Under the pieces are notes generated by a model. It was not told the origin of the DNA and made no database searches. It saw nothing but the letters and a program-made list of their open reading frames with translations. From assembly GCA_000996275.1 (NCBI GenBank), contig LCEG01000001.1:62001-126000 (forward strand): 64,000 bases of DNA, read 5' to 3'. Below are positions 1-7,472 of this stretch, one piece after another; position 1 is the first letter of the stretch; the number at the start of each line of letters is the position of its first letter. The position numbers were made by a program, and so were the translations under genes. The stretch is from a candidate division TM6 bacterium GW2011_GWE2_42_60 (GTDB lineage: Bacteria > Babelota > Babeliae > Babelales > Babelaceae).

Positions 1-2
1 AT

Positions 3-122
3 CCGGAAGATGGCCTTGTTTCAATTCTTTCGAGTGGTGCTCTTACAAGGACCGATCAGTCTTCATCGGCAGTTCTGATGGCGCTTTTGCTCCTAAAAAA
101 TCCGCATTTTTTTAAAAAATGA
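3..122 (+). CDS. C-terminal fragment of an unidentified protein (runs off the left edge)
   Basis: Frame 3 is open from the window edge to a TGA at 120-122 and reads as about 39 residues with a leucine-rich stretch (VLMALLLLKNPHFFKK). The other two forward frames also stop nearby, so the frame choice rests only on amino-acid plausibility. No domain can be recognised. It may be the end of a protein related to the ankyrin-like gene that follows, but this is a guess. Confidence 0.35.
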   Translation, partial: PEDGLVSILSSGALTRTDQSSSAVLMALLLLKNPHFFKK

Positions 123-208
123 TTGTGGAAAATTTTTTTCGCAGTACGCTTTTTTTGGCCAGTAGGTCTCTGGTGTTGTTTTACTCATTACATTGAGGGC
201 TGTTGCAT

Positions 209-1273
209 ATGAAGTTTTCACGATATGTAGTTTTTATGATGGCTGTGTGTACCATTGCCCGTCTTGGAGCGATGGAAAATGATAAAGTTTTGTGCAAGTT
301 TGAGTATAAACCGGTATATAAGGTAAGTGCCAACACTAACGAGTCTCCTTCTTTATACACAGCCCTTGAGTCTGGAGTTGGTATTTCAGAGGCTATTGGT
401 CAATGCATTCCAAATTCATATTTCTTGAATAACAAGTCCGAGATGCTTTACGCGATTAATCCAATCTGGAAAACGACTCCGCTGGGTTATGTTGTTCGCC
501 GATTTGCTGAGGATCTCAAGACACATGCGAATGGTCCCGATTGGTTTCTAGTGATCGGGCAATTGCTTAAAACTAAGGCGGATGTTAATGCAATAGATGT
601 TTATGGGAAGACTCCTCTGAGAACGCTGGTTGAACTACAAAAAGTTGACCCAAATGCTGGCATAGATGCGATTGACTTGCAAGTAGCGCGTGTTATACGT
701 CTTTTAATTAAGAACGGTGCTGATATAAGTAAAAACGCGTGCGGAGTCTGGGCCCGTCTGCTTCTTAAGATGGCGTGCTCATCGTCGAAAACTTGGCCCA
801 AAATGGTAGTTCATGCAGTGTTGCACCCGGAATGGTCTAGGTCCTTTTTTGAAAAATGGCTCAAGAAAGATACGGCGGCACTGAGCACTGTTTTTTCATA
901 CCTTCTCAAAATTGATAAGGGTATTTGTACAGATAATCTTACAAAGAATCCACATTGGTTAGGTTTTTACTTGGCGAGCATCGCAATAAAAAATGGGGCC
1001 TCGGTAGAGCTGATGGGACTATATAATCAGGTTCCAGCGCCTGGGCTGCGTCCAGTGCTATTTGCGAAAATGCCGCTTTTGACTTACCTATTTGATAACA
1101 TACTCAAGGAACAGAAGCCTCCTCTTGTGAGCAAGAAGCCAGTTTGTCTTGAAGAAGGGTTAGATTCGGTACCGCCGAGCCCTATAAAGGCCTATCTTCC
1201 CTCATCGAATATGCTTGTGTTGACCCGGCTTTCATTAAACAAGAAAAAATCTGTCTCAGAATTAGAAGGCTAG
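209..1273 (+). CDS. Secreted ankyrin-repeat-like protein
   Basis: The ORF track starts at a TTG (203), but the ATG at 209 lies at a good distance from a GAGGG Shine-Dalgarno and begins a signal peptide (MKFSRYVVFMMAVCTIARLGA). Residues about 110-185 contain two ankyrin-like units: LLKTKADVNAIDVYGKTPL, then VIRLLIKNGADISKNACG. These match the LLL-GADVN-D-GKTPLH pattern of the family; the rest is not recognisable. Ankyrin repeats mediate protein-protein contacts, and secreted ones in host-associated bacteria are often effectors; that role is inference. The gene stands alone and is followed by a strong terminator. Confidence 0.8.
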   Translation: MKFSRYVVFMMAVCTIARLGAMENDKVLCKFEYKPVYKVSANTNESPSLYTALESGVGISEAIGQCIPNSYFLNNKSEMLYAINPIWKTTPLGYVVRRFAEDLKTHANGPDWFLVIGQLLKTKADVNAIDVYGKTPLRTLVELQKVDPNAGIDAIDLQVARVIRLLIKNGADISKNACGVWARLLLKMACSSSKTWPKMVVHAVLHPEWSRSFFEKWLKKDTAALSTVFSYLLKIDKGICTDNLTKNPHWLGFYLASIAIKNGASVELMGLYNQVPAPGLRPVLFAKMPLLTYLFDNILKEQKPPLVSKKPVCLEEGLDSVPPSPIKAYLPSSNMLVLTRLSLNKKKSVSELEG

Positions 1274-1301
1274 AGCCCTACAATACGCTACGTTTTTACT
1301 G

Positions 1302-1328
1302 GGCCTCGCGTTGGCGAGGCCTTTTTTT
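1302..1328 (+). terminator. Rho-independent terminator of the ankyrin-like gene
   Basis: A perfect 8-bp stem (GGCCTCGC / GCGAGGCC) with a GTTG loop is followed by seven T residues, 28 bases after the stop codon of the upstream gene. This is a textbook intrinsic terminator. Confidence 0.9.
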
Positions 1329-1393
1329 GGTGTCTCTTGGTTTGGGTCGTGCCTTGCAAGAGGAATTTATCGCTTTGGCAGCAACGTTTCAAA

Positions 1394-1421
1394 TTGACAT
1401 TTTTTGAGAAAGAGGTAAGAT
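1394..1421 (+). promoter_or_regulatory. Predicted sigma70-type promoter for the ComB-family gene
   Basis: A consensus -35 box TTGACA (1394-1399) is separated by 16 bases from TAAGAT (1416-1421, 4/6 match to TATAAT). It lies between a terminator and the next gene, so a promoter is expected here. The implied 5' leader is about 85 bases. Confidence 0.5.
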
Positions 1422-1513
1422 AGTAATAAAGTTGGTAAGTAGAGGTTTTTTAGAGACCCATTTACCATTTATGTTTAATGTTATTAGTTTATTAAATTTA
1501 AAACGGAGTTTTC

Positions 1514-2233
1514 ATGAAAAAATTGGAAGCGGATATAAAGATTCAAAAATTACAGCGGCCTGAACACGTAGAAGCCGAATTTGTTGTTGTTATTGATGTT
1601 ATTAGAGCATTTACAACGGCTGCTCATGCATTCAATAGAGGCGCAGAAAAAATTATACTTGTTAGCACCGCACAAGAAGCACTTGCGTTAAAAAAAGATC
1701 ACCCAGAGTATGTGCTCATGGGAGAATCTAGCGGAGAACATATTCCAGGGTTTGATTATTGTGGTTCTCCTGTAAAGGTCTCGATGGCAGATCTTAAGGG
1801 TAAAACACTCGTCCAGAGGACTTCATCTGGAACTCAAGGTGTAGTGAGAAGTGTTACATCAAAAAAAATTCTTTGTTCAAGTTTTGTTGTCGCGCAGGCA
1901 ACGTTGGAAAGAATTCGCCAGGTAAAGCCAAAAACAATAACATTTGTTATAACGGGAGGCCTTGTGGGAGATGGAGATGAGGACTTTGCACTTGCTGATT
2001 ATTTAGAAAAGCTCATCTTAGAAGGTAATGCTGACTCAAAGGCCTATTTAACACGTGTTATTGATTCACCCAACGGACAGAACTATGTACATGAAGTTGG
2101 TTCATGGCGCAAACGACATGATTTAGATGCTGTGCTTGAATTGGATAAATTTCCGTTTGCTATGGAAATTTTTATTGAAAATAATCTTCCCGTACTTTAC
2201 GCAATTTCAACAGATGGAAGCCCTCTTAAATAA
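1514..2233 (+). CDS. 2-phosphosulfolactate phosphatase (ComB) family protein
   Basis: The 239-residue protein has family landmarks: VVVIDVIRAFTTAAHAF near residue 27, LMGESSGEHIPGFDYCGSP near 75, and RTSSGTQG near 108, equivalent to the RTTNGT loop. ComB removes phosphate from 2-phosphosulfolactate in coenzyme M synthesis, but bacterial homologues outside that pathway are common and their substrate is unknown. No other sulfolactate-pathway gene is nearby, so I name only the family. ATG 1514 follows an ACGGAG Shine-Dalgarno. The gene has its own predicted promoter. Confidence 0.8.
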   Translation: MKKLEADIKIQKLQRPEHVEAEFVVVIDVIRAFTTAAHAFNRGAEKIILVSTAQEALALKKDHPEYVLMGESSGEHIPGFDYCGSPVKVSMADLKGKTLVQRTSSGTQGVVRSVTSKKILCSSFVVAQATLERIRQVKPKTITFVITGGLVGDGDEDFALADYLEKLILEGNADSKAYLTRVIDSPNGQNYVHEVGSWRKRHDLDAVLELDKFPFAMEIFIENNLPVLYAISTDGSPLK

Positions 2234-2306
2234 CGGGACCTCTATTTGAGGGGTCTAGTATTTTCTGGGCCTTGGAGTAGAATAACACTTGTCGTTTCTT
2301 TAGCTG

Positions 2307-2328
2307 AGAGTTTCTGTTCAGAAACTCT
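2307..2328. other. Short inverted repeat between the ComB-like and hydrolase genes
   Basis: AGAGTTTCTG and its exact complement CAGAAACTCT are separated by only two bases, so the physical hairpin would have about 8 pairs and a small loop. The following bases are only moderately T-rich, so it is at best a weak terminator for the preceding gene. Confidence 0.35.
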
Positions 2329-2442
2329 ATCTCTCTTTGATGAACAGGCCGTATTTTTACAGGCTCTGGAACATCAATCTTTTTTGCGGACTTTTTTTTG
2401 ACGTAGTTTATATGATTTTTTTCTTATTTTGTTTGGAAAAAA

Positions 2443-3507
2443 ATGACTCATCAGTCCTTAGATTCACAAGTAGTCCATTTTCAGGAACCAAAACCTCCAT
2501 TCCCTTATCGTAGCGAAGAGGTAACCTATTTCAATGAACAAGCGGGCATAGAACTTGCAGGGACATTGACGTTGCCTGTAGCAAAAGGCTCCTATTCTGC
2601 AGTTATTTTAATTGCTGGAATGGGGCCTAATGATCGTGATTATACGATGCTTGGGCACAAACCATTTTTTGTTCTTGCTGACTATCTGACCCGTCGAGGA
2701 ATCGCTGTTTTACGTTTTGATAAACGGGGAATAGGCTTGTCCAGTGGGGTATTTGATCTTTCGCTTACAAGTGAAGATTTTGCCCAAGATGTTTTGTCTG
2801 GCATCGCCTATCTTAAAACACGAACAGATCTCTCTATCAAAAATATTGGATTGATCGGGCATAGTGAAGGAGGAATGATTGCTCCCATGGTAGCGGCCCA
2901 ATCTCCAGAAGTAGCTTTCCTAGTTTTAATGGGAGGGGTTGCGGTAACTAGCGTTGATCTGGTGGTTGAGCAGGTGGCGATGCAGTTTCGGGCGGATGGG
3001 GCTTCTCAATCGATGGTTGCCCACGATCGTCTTGTGCGCGCAGCATTGCTGAATGCAGCAATGCAAGAAAATAAACAACGGCTGCAGGAAATTATTGCTC
3101 GTTATTGGGAGGGGCTTTCAGATACCCTTAAGCACGAGGCTGAGCAGCTTCCTTTTGCGATTACTGAGGCCAATGCCGCTGAGACAATTGCTTTTTTTGT
3201 GTCGCCGTGGTATCGCTTTTTTCTTACCCATGACCCACGTGTTGTGCTTCAACAGATAACGGTTCCTCTCCTGGCGCTTAATGGGGACCTTGATTTTATC
3301 GTGTCATCCAGCATAGCGCTTTCTGTTATTGCAGAGGCTCTGCGTGAGGCGAATAATACGCATTTTTCTGTTAGAGAGCTGCCTTCTATGAACCACTGGT
3401 TCCAGACGTGTAAGACAGGTGCTTTCGCAGAATATGGAGAACTGGCAGAAACAATTTCTGAGACTGTTTTGAAGATAGTTGGTGATTGGATTATAAACCA
3501 AAGCTAG
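2443..3507 (+). CDS. Alpha/beta-hydrolase family protein (BAAT/EstD-like esterase)
   Basis: The 354-residue protein has an alpha/beta hydrolase core. It shows an oxyanion region (LIAGMGPNDRD), the RFDKRGIGLSSG strand-turn, the nucleophile elbow GHSEGG (Ser near residue 142), the acid strand LALNGDLDF and the catalytic His in SMNHWFQ near the C-terminus. The complete triad suggests an active serine hydrolase, probably an esterase; the substrate cannot be told. No signal peptide is evident. ATG 2443 follows TTTGGAAAAAA, a weak ribosome-binding site. Two strong inverted repeats follow the gene. Confidence 0.85.
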   Translation: MTHQSLDSQVVHFQEPKPPFPYRSEEVTYFNEQAGIELAGTLTLPVAKGSYSAVILIAGMGPNDRDYTMLGHKPFFVLADYLTRRGIAVLRFDKRGIGLSSGVFDLSLTSEDFAQDVLSGIAYLKTRTDLSIKNIGLIGHSEGGMIAPMVAAQSPEVAFLVLMGGVAVTSVDLVVEQVAMQFRADGASQSMVAHDRLVRAALLNAAMQENKQRLQEIIARYWEGLSDTLKHEAEQLPFAITEANAAETIAFFVSPWYRFFLTHDPRVVLQQITVPLLALNGDLDFIVSSSIALSVIAEALREANNTHFSVRELPSMNHWFQTCKTGAFAEYGELAETISETVLKIVGDWIINQS

Positions 3508-3587
3508 ATCTAGGATCTTTGTTCTATAATTATATTCGCCTCAGAGTTGAATTTGTGTTTTGCAAAACATAATTTGATTTAAGTAGA

Positions 3588-3652
3588 CAACGGAGTGATC
3601 ATGTTCCTAATATTGCGTTTTTCGAAATATTAGGAACATGATCACTCCGTTG
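3588..3652. repeat. Perfect 27-bp inverted repeat with 11-base spacer
   Basis: Arms 3588-3614 and 3626-3652 are exact reverse complements; the left arm begins CAACGGAGTGATCATG. The length far exceeds an ordinary terminator stem and no T-tract follows on the + strand. It may be a transcription end, a mobile palindromic element or a site for a protein; the sequence does not decide. Confidence 0.85.
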
Positions 3653-3762
3653 GACTCTATGATGAGAGAAGATTCGCTCATGGTAACTATCCTTTACCAG
3701 AAAGACTTTTGAATCTTTACCGCTCAACCTGCTTGCCCATATTTATTTGGCTCATTTCTTGC

Positions 3763-3819
3763 AAAATGACGGTGATTCCGTCATAATGAGACTCAAAGTG
3801 ACGGAATCACCGTCATTTT
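3763..3819 (+). terminator. Perfect 21-bp inverted repeat ending in a T-run, probable terminator
   Basis: Arms 3763-3783 and 3799-3819 are exact reverse complements (left arm begins AAAATGACGGTG) around a 15-base loop. The right arm runs into TTTTTT, as in intrinsic terminators. It ends only 25 bases before the DUF4143 ATPase ATG, so it could also act as an attenuator or operator for that gene. Confidence 0.65.
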
Positions 3820-3844
3820 TTGTAAAACCAAGGGGGAGTGTGTC

Positions 3845-5005
3845 ATGGATTTAAAATATATTGAACGTGTTTTTAAAGAGCCCGAGCAGAGTTATTTTCT
3901 TTTTGGCCCGCGCGGCACCGGCAAGTCGACCATGACTGAAGAGCGTCATTCAAAAGCTCTTTTGATCGATTTACGCAAAGCAGATATGCGGTACCGACTT
4001 TCTGCAAATCCGGACCTTTTAATCGAGTTGGTGAGTGCCCAGCCTGATGGAGCGACTATTGTCATCGACGAAATTCAAAAAATACCGGAACTTCTTCCTA
4101 TTGTACACCTGCTTATTGAAAAAAAACGTAAGTGGAAGTTTATATTGACTGGTTCGAGTGCACGGAAATTGAAGCGGCAGGGGGTTGATCTGCTTGGTGG
4201 TCGCGCTTTAAGAAAAGTGCTACACCCTTTTATGGCATGTGAGTTGAAAAAGCATTTTAATTTTGAAGATGCTTTAAAATATGGGCTTTTGCCACTTCGT
4301 TTTTCGTATGAAGATTATCGTTCAACATTGCAAGCGTATATCGATTTGTATGTTGACGAAGAGGTCAAAATGGAAGGACTTATTCGTCATATGGAGCCCT
4401 TTACCCGTTTCTTGCAGGTGATGAGTCTTTCGCATGGTAGTATTTTGAATATTACCAATATTGCCCGTGAGTGCCAGGTGAAGAGAACGACGGTTGCGGA
4501 TTGGATAACTATTTTAGAAGATTTACTTATTAGTTTTCAGATCACGATGTTTACTCAGCGTGCAAAGCGGGAATTAACAGTTCATCCTAAGTTTTATTTT
4601 TTTGATGCGGGTGTCTATCGCGCACTTCGTCCAACTTCAATTGGCGATAGTGAATCAGAAGTTGATGGCGCAGGGATTGAGGGGTTAGTAGCGCAACACT
4701 TAATGGCGTGGAAAGATTACACGGCTGAAAAACACGAACTCTTTTTTTGGCGCACCAGGTCAGGCGTTGAGGTTGATTTTATTGTTTTCGGGCCGCTCGG
4801 TTTCTGGGCGATTGAAGTAAAAAATTCTGATAAAATACGAACTGAAGACCTTGCGGGGTTGTCGGCGTTTCATGAGGATTACCCTGAAGCAAAGACCATT
4901 CTTCTTTATAGGGGTAAGGAGCGATTGTTGAAAAATAATGTGCTCTGTTTACCCTGTGGAGATTTTCTTTCTGAGGTGCGACCTGGTTTTCCATTGGTAA
5001 AGTGA
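3845..5005 (+). CDS. AAA-type ATPase with C-terminal DUF4143 domain
   Basis: The 386-residue protein begins with a P-loop (FGPRGTGKST, residues 20-29), a Walker B-like IVIDEIQKIP near 75 and a sensor-like LTGSSARKL near 100. The C-terminal half resembles DUF4143, with a winged-helix-like segment (NIARECQVKRTTVADWI) and the conserved FWRTRSGVEVDF...AIEVKNS nuclease-like motif. The family is widespread and scattered by transfer, and its function is unsettled. ATG 3845 follows a strong GGGGGAG site. A second, divergent member is encoded at 27.0-28.2 kb. Confidence 0.85.
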   Translation: MDLKYIERVFKEPEQSYFLFGPRGTGKSTMTEERHSKALLIDLRKADMRYRLSANPDLLIELVSAQPDGATIVIDEIQKIPELLPIVHLLIEKKRKWKFILTGSSARKLKRQGVDLLGGRALRKVLHPFMACELKKHFNFEDALKYGLLPLRFSYEDYRSTLQAYIDLYVDEEVKMEGLIRHMEPFTRFLQVMSLSHGSILNITNIARECQVKRTTVADWITILEDLLISFQITMFTQRAKRELTVHPKFYFFDAGVYRALRPTSIGDSESEVDGAGIEGLVAQHLMAWKDYTAEKHELFFWRTRSGVEVDFIVFGPLGFWAIEVKNSDKIRTEDLAGLSAFHEDYPEAKTILLYRGKERLLKNNVLCLPCGDFLSEVRPGFPLVK

Positions 5006-5039
5006 AGAGAAAAATAATTTTTTAAATAAAGGAGAGCAG

Positions 5040-5981
5040 ATGGTATTAGTTTTTGTTTTGTATGCATTGCTTGCATCGACTTTTATTTTGAGTGTGGGTG
5101 CATTACAGTATACAGAACCGCTTTTCCTTATTGGCTTTCGTATGATAATTGCGGGAGCATTGCTTTTGGGGTGGCAGTTTTTTGTCGATAGGCATGCGCT
5201 TATTATTGCAAAAAAAGATTGGGGAATTTTTTTCAAAGTCTCTCTGTTTCATATTTACTTTGCGTTTATTCTTGATTTCTGGTCACTGCAGTATCTTTCT
5301 GCATTAAAGGCGAATGTAATTTATGCAACGACTCCCTTTGTTACCGCATTTTTAGCCTTCATTATTTTGAAAGAACGTTTGCGTATTGCTCAAATCGTGG
5401 GAATGTTGATCGGGACACTGAGTATTTTTCCTGTCTGTCTTGTGCCTAATAGTAAGGTCTGCGCCACTGAAAATCTTTTTTCATTTTCGTGGCCCGAACT
5501 TGCACTTTTGGGTGCGGTGGTCTGTTCTTCGTATGCATGGTTTATTGTTAAACAATTAATGGAACGTGGGTATGGTTTGCTGGTGATCAACGGTATGGCG
5601 ATGTTGGTGGGTGGAATACTGAGTTTGATGACCTGGGTGTTAAAAGATTCTTTTTTTGGTTTTACTCCGCCAGTGAGTGATTGGAGTTGGTTCTTGATCT
5701 GGATTTTTGCGCTAATTCTTGTCGCGAATATTCTTTTTTATAATCTCTACGGTTGGCTTTTGAAATCATATTCATTGACCTTTATCGCCTTAGCAGGCTT
5801 TTTATCACCGAGTTTTGGTGTTGTGTACGAATGGCTTTTTATGGGGAGGCGAGTGACGTGGCATTATGCGGTGAGCATCTGCCTGGTTGCATTGGGGCTG
5901 TATATTTTTTATAGCGGTGAGTTGAAGTCGTACAAAGGTTCTTTAAAGCGTTTTGTTTTTAAAAAAGGAGAAGAGACGTGA
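5040..5981 (+). CDS. EamA/DMT-family membrane transporter
   Basis: The 313-residue protein has about ten hydrophobic helices in two halves, each resembling an EamA repeat. Examples are LQYLSALKANVIYATTPFVTAFLAFIILKERL in the first half and FIALAGFLSPSFGVVYEWLF in the second. Drug/metabolite transporters move small metabolites across the inner membrane; the substrate cannot be predicted. ATG 5040 is preceded by AAGGAGAG. The stop overlaps the next start (GTGA), so this gene and the HAD gene are translationally coupled. Confidence 0.85.
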   Translation: MVLVFVLYALLASTFILSVGALQYTEPLFLIGFRMIIAGALLLGWQFFVDRHALIIAKKDWGIFFKVSLFHIYFAFILDFWSLQYLSALKANVIYATTPFVTAFLAFIILKERLRIAQIVGMLIGTLSIFPVCLVPNSKVCATENLFSFSWPELALLGAVVCSSYAWFIVKQLMERGYGLLVINGMAMLVGGILSLMTWVLKDSFFGFTPPVSDWSWFLIWIFALILVANILFYNLYGWLLKSYSLTFIALAGFLSPSFGVVYEWLFMGRRVTWHYAVSICLVALGLYIFYSGELKSYKGSLKRFVFKKGEET

Positions 5982-6658
5982 TACGGATAGCACAGAAAGT
6001 AAGAATTGTCTGCGGAGCCTGTTTTTTAGTTTTTGCATTAACAGCTCAGACAGGTAATTATAAAAATATAGTGTTTGATTTAGGTGGTGTTATTCTTAAT
6101 GGTGGGCACGATTATTCAGTGCAAAAAGGTGAGGAAGATGCTTCCGATTTGCGCTGTATCAAGGTGTGTGGCTCAACAACATGGAGAAATTGGCATCGAG
6201 GCCGACTCTCAAAAGAGGCTTTAATAAAACGCCTTACTCAGTCGTTTGATCAGAAAGCTGTTGAGCAGTTGGTTGCAGAAGCGATTTCCCCTGACCGTAC
6301 CTGGATAGAAGAGAGCATTGATGTTATCAAGCGGCTTAAGAAAGCGGGCTACAGAGTGTATCTCCTCTCGAATCTTTCGCGTGAAGCTCACGATGTCTAC
6401 CTCAATCTTAATGACATATTTTCACAATTTGATGGCATGATATTCTCTTTTGAAGTGGGGTATGTAAAGCCAGATCCTAAAATCTATCGGCTTTTACTCA
6501 AGACCTATGGGCTTACGGCATCCGAGACTCTTTTTATTGATGATAAAAAAGTGAACATTGATGCGGCTCAAAGGATTGGTATTGCAGGTATTGTTTACGA
6601 CAAAGGCTTGCTCGAAAAAAACCTGTTAAAACGGGGCGTGTTAATTCCTCAGCGTTAA
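5978..6658 (+). CDS. HAD-superfamily hydrolase (HAD-IA, YihX-like) with N-terminal signal peptide
   Basis: After a hydrophobic N-terminus (IVCGACFLVFALTAQTG) the protein shows the HAD motifs: VFDLGGVIL (motif I, Asp nucleophile near residue 35), YLLSNLS (motif II), GYVKPDPKIY (motif III Lys) and LFIDDKKVN (motif IV). It resembles sugar-phosphate phosphatases of the YihX type. In motif I the second Asp of DxD is replaced by Gly, as seen in some YihX relatives. Cytosolic HADs lack leaders, so export is unusual. The GTG start overlaps the preceding stop by four bases. Confidence 0.8.
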   Translation: MIRIAQKVRIVCGACFLVFALTAQTGNYKNIVFDLGGVILNGGHDYSVQKGEEDASDLRCIKVCGSTTWRNWHRGRLSKEALIKRLTQSFDQKAVEQLVAEAISPDRTWIEESIDVIKRLKKAGYRVYLLSNLSREAHDVYLNLNDIFSQFDGMIFSFEVGYVKPDPKIYRLLLKTYGLTASETLFIDDKKVNIDAAQRIGIAGIVYDKGLLEKNLLKRGVLIPQR

Positions 6659-6755
6659 TTGTTTGAGAAGTCTCTGCTTGGTATAAGCTTAATTTTGTAA
6701 TAAACTCTCTCCTGTTCCGGTAATGGGGGGGCATTTATTGTGAGGAGAATTTTCT

Positions 6756-7472
6756 ATGGACGGGCAGTCTTATCGTATGAGTGCACTGTTAAGCAGCTGT
6801 TTTACTCGAACGGTCGATTTTTTTTCGCTTTGGTTTTGGATTACGCTTCTTAAGTTTTTCATATTTACTTTGCAGATGAGCGGCTTTGTTTTTATTTTTG
6901 GTTTTTCGGCACGTCTTTTTATTGGATCTGTCCCCGAAAACCCTCTCTTTGCTTACCCAGAAAGTGCTGATGCCTATTTGACCAGTATCTGGCTTTTCTT
7001 TTTTGCTCTTGGAATTTTCTTTTTGTTTGAATTTTTAGGCGGCATTATTCGGATGGGAGCGGTGCAGGTTGCGTTTGATCTTCAAGAAGATAAACCGAGT
7101 TCTTTTTCACGTCTTGTGATGCATTCACCACTTGCGTGGCGCCATTTCTGTGCAGCACTTTTATTTGATCTGATCGTGTTTGTGGGTCTCTGTTTTTTTA
7201 TTGTTCCGGGGATAGTGTTTGCACTACGGTTTTGGTTCTACCGTCAGGTACTTATCGACAATAAGGTCGGTGCAATACATGCTTTACGGACGAGCGCATC
7301 ATTGACCAAGAATAAGATGAAGCAGCTTTTACCTCATTTCACATTGCAAGGTATTTTGAATGAGCCGATGCTGCATTCAGCAGGTCTTTTGGGGCTTATT
7401 ACACTTCCGGTTGCGACGCAAGCGCATGCGTATGTATATCGCAATTTTTTGACTGCAAAACAGCAGTCTTAA
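6756..7472 (+). CDS. Multi-pass membrane protein, paralogue of two later genes
   Basis: The 238-residue protein has four to five hydrophobic helices. A core pattern is shared with the genes at 35.2 kb and 37.2 kb: a basic/polar loop with a DL(Q/Y) motif, a helix ending in a (V/F)PG-like turn, R-F/W-(F/I) aromatic residues, then an ALxxSxxxT helix. No characterised family is certain; it resembles the broad YciC/GPDPase-membrane-like class. ATG 6756 follows GAGGAG. It converges on mutL with a 4-base overlap of stop codons. Confidence 0.7.
   Translation: MDGQSYRMSALLSSCFTRTVDFFSLWFWITLLKFFIFTLQMSGFVFIFGFSARLFIGSVPENPLFAYPESADAYLTSIWLFFFALGIFFLFEFLGGIIRMGAVQVAFDLQEDKPSSFSRLVMHSPLAWRHFCAALLFDLIVFVGLCFFIVPGIVFALRFWFYRQVLIDNKVGAIHALRTSASLTKNKMKQLLPHFTLQGILNEPMLHSAGLLGLITLPVATQAHAYVYRNFLTAKQQS

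Noticed and set aside
3845-5005. Transposase or insertion-sequence protein flanked by the inverted repeats
   Set aside because: The protein is a DUF4143 ATPase; the two palindromes differ in sequence and both lie on the same side, so they are not terminal inverted repeats.
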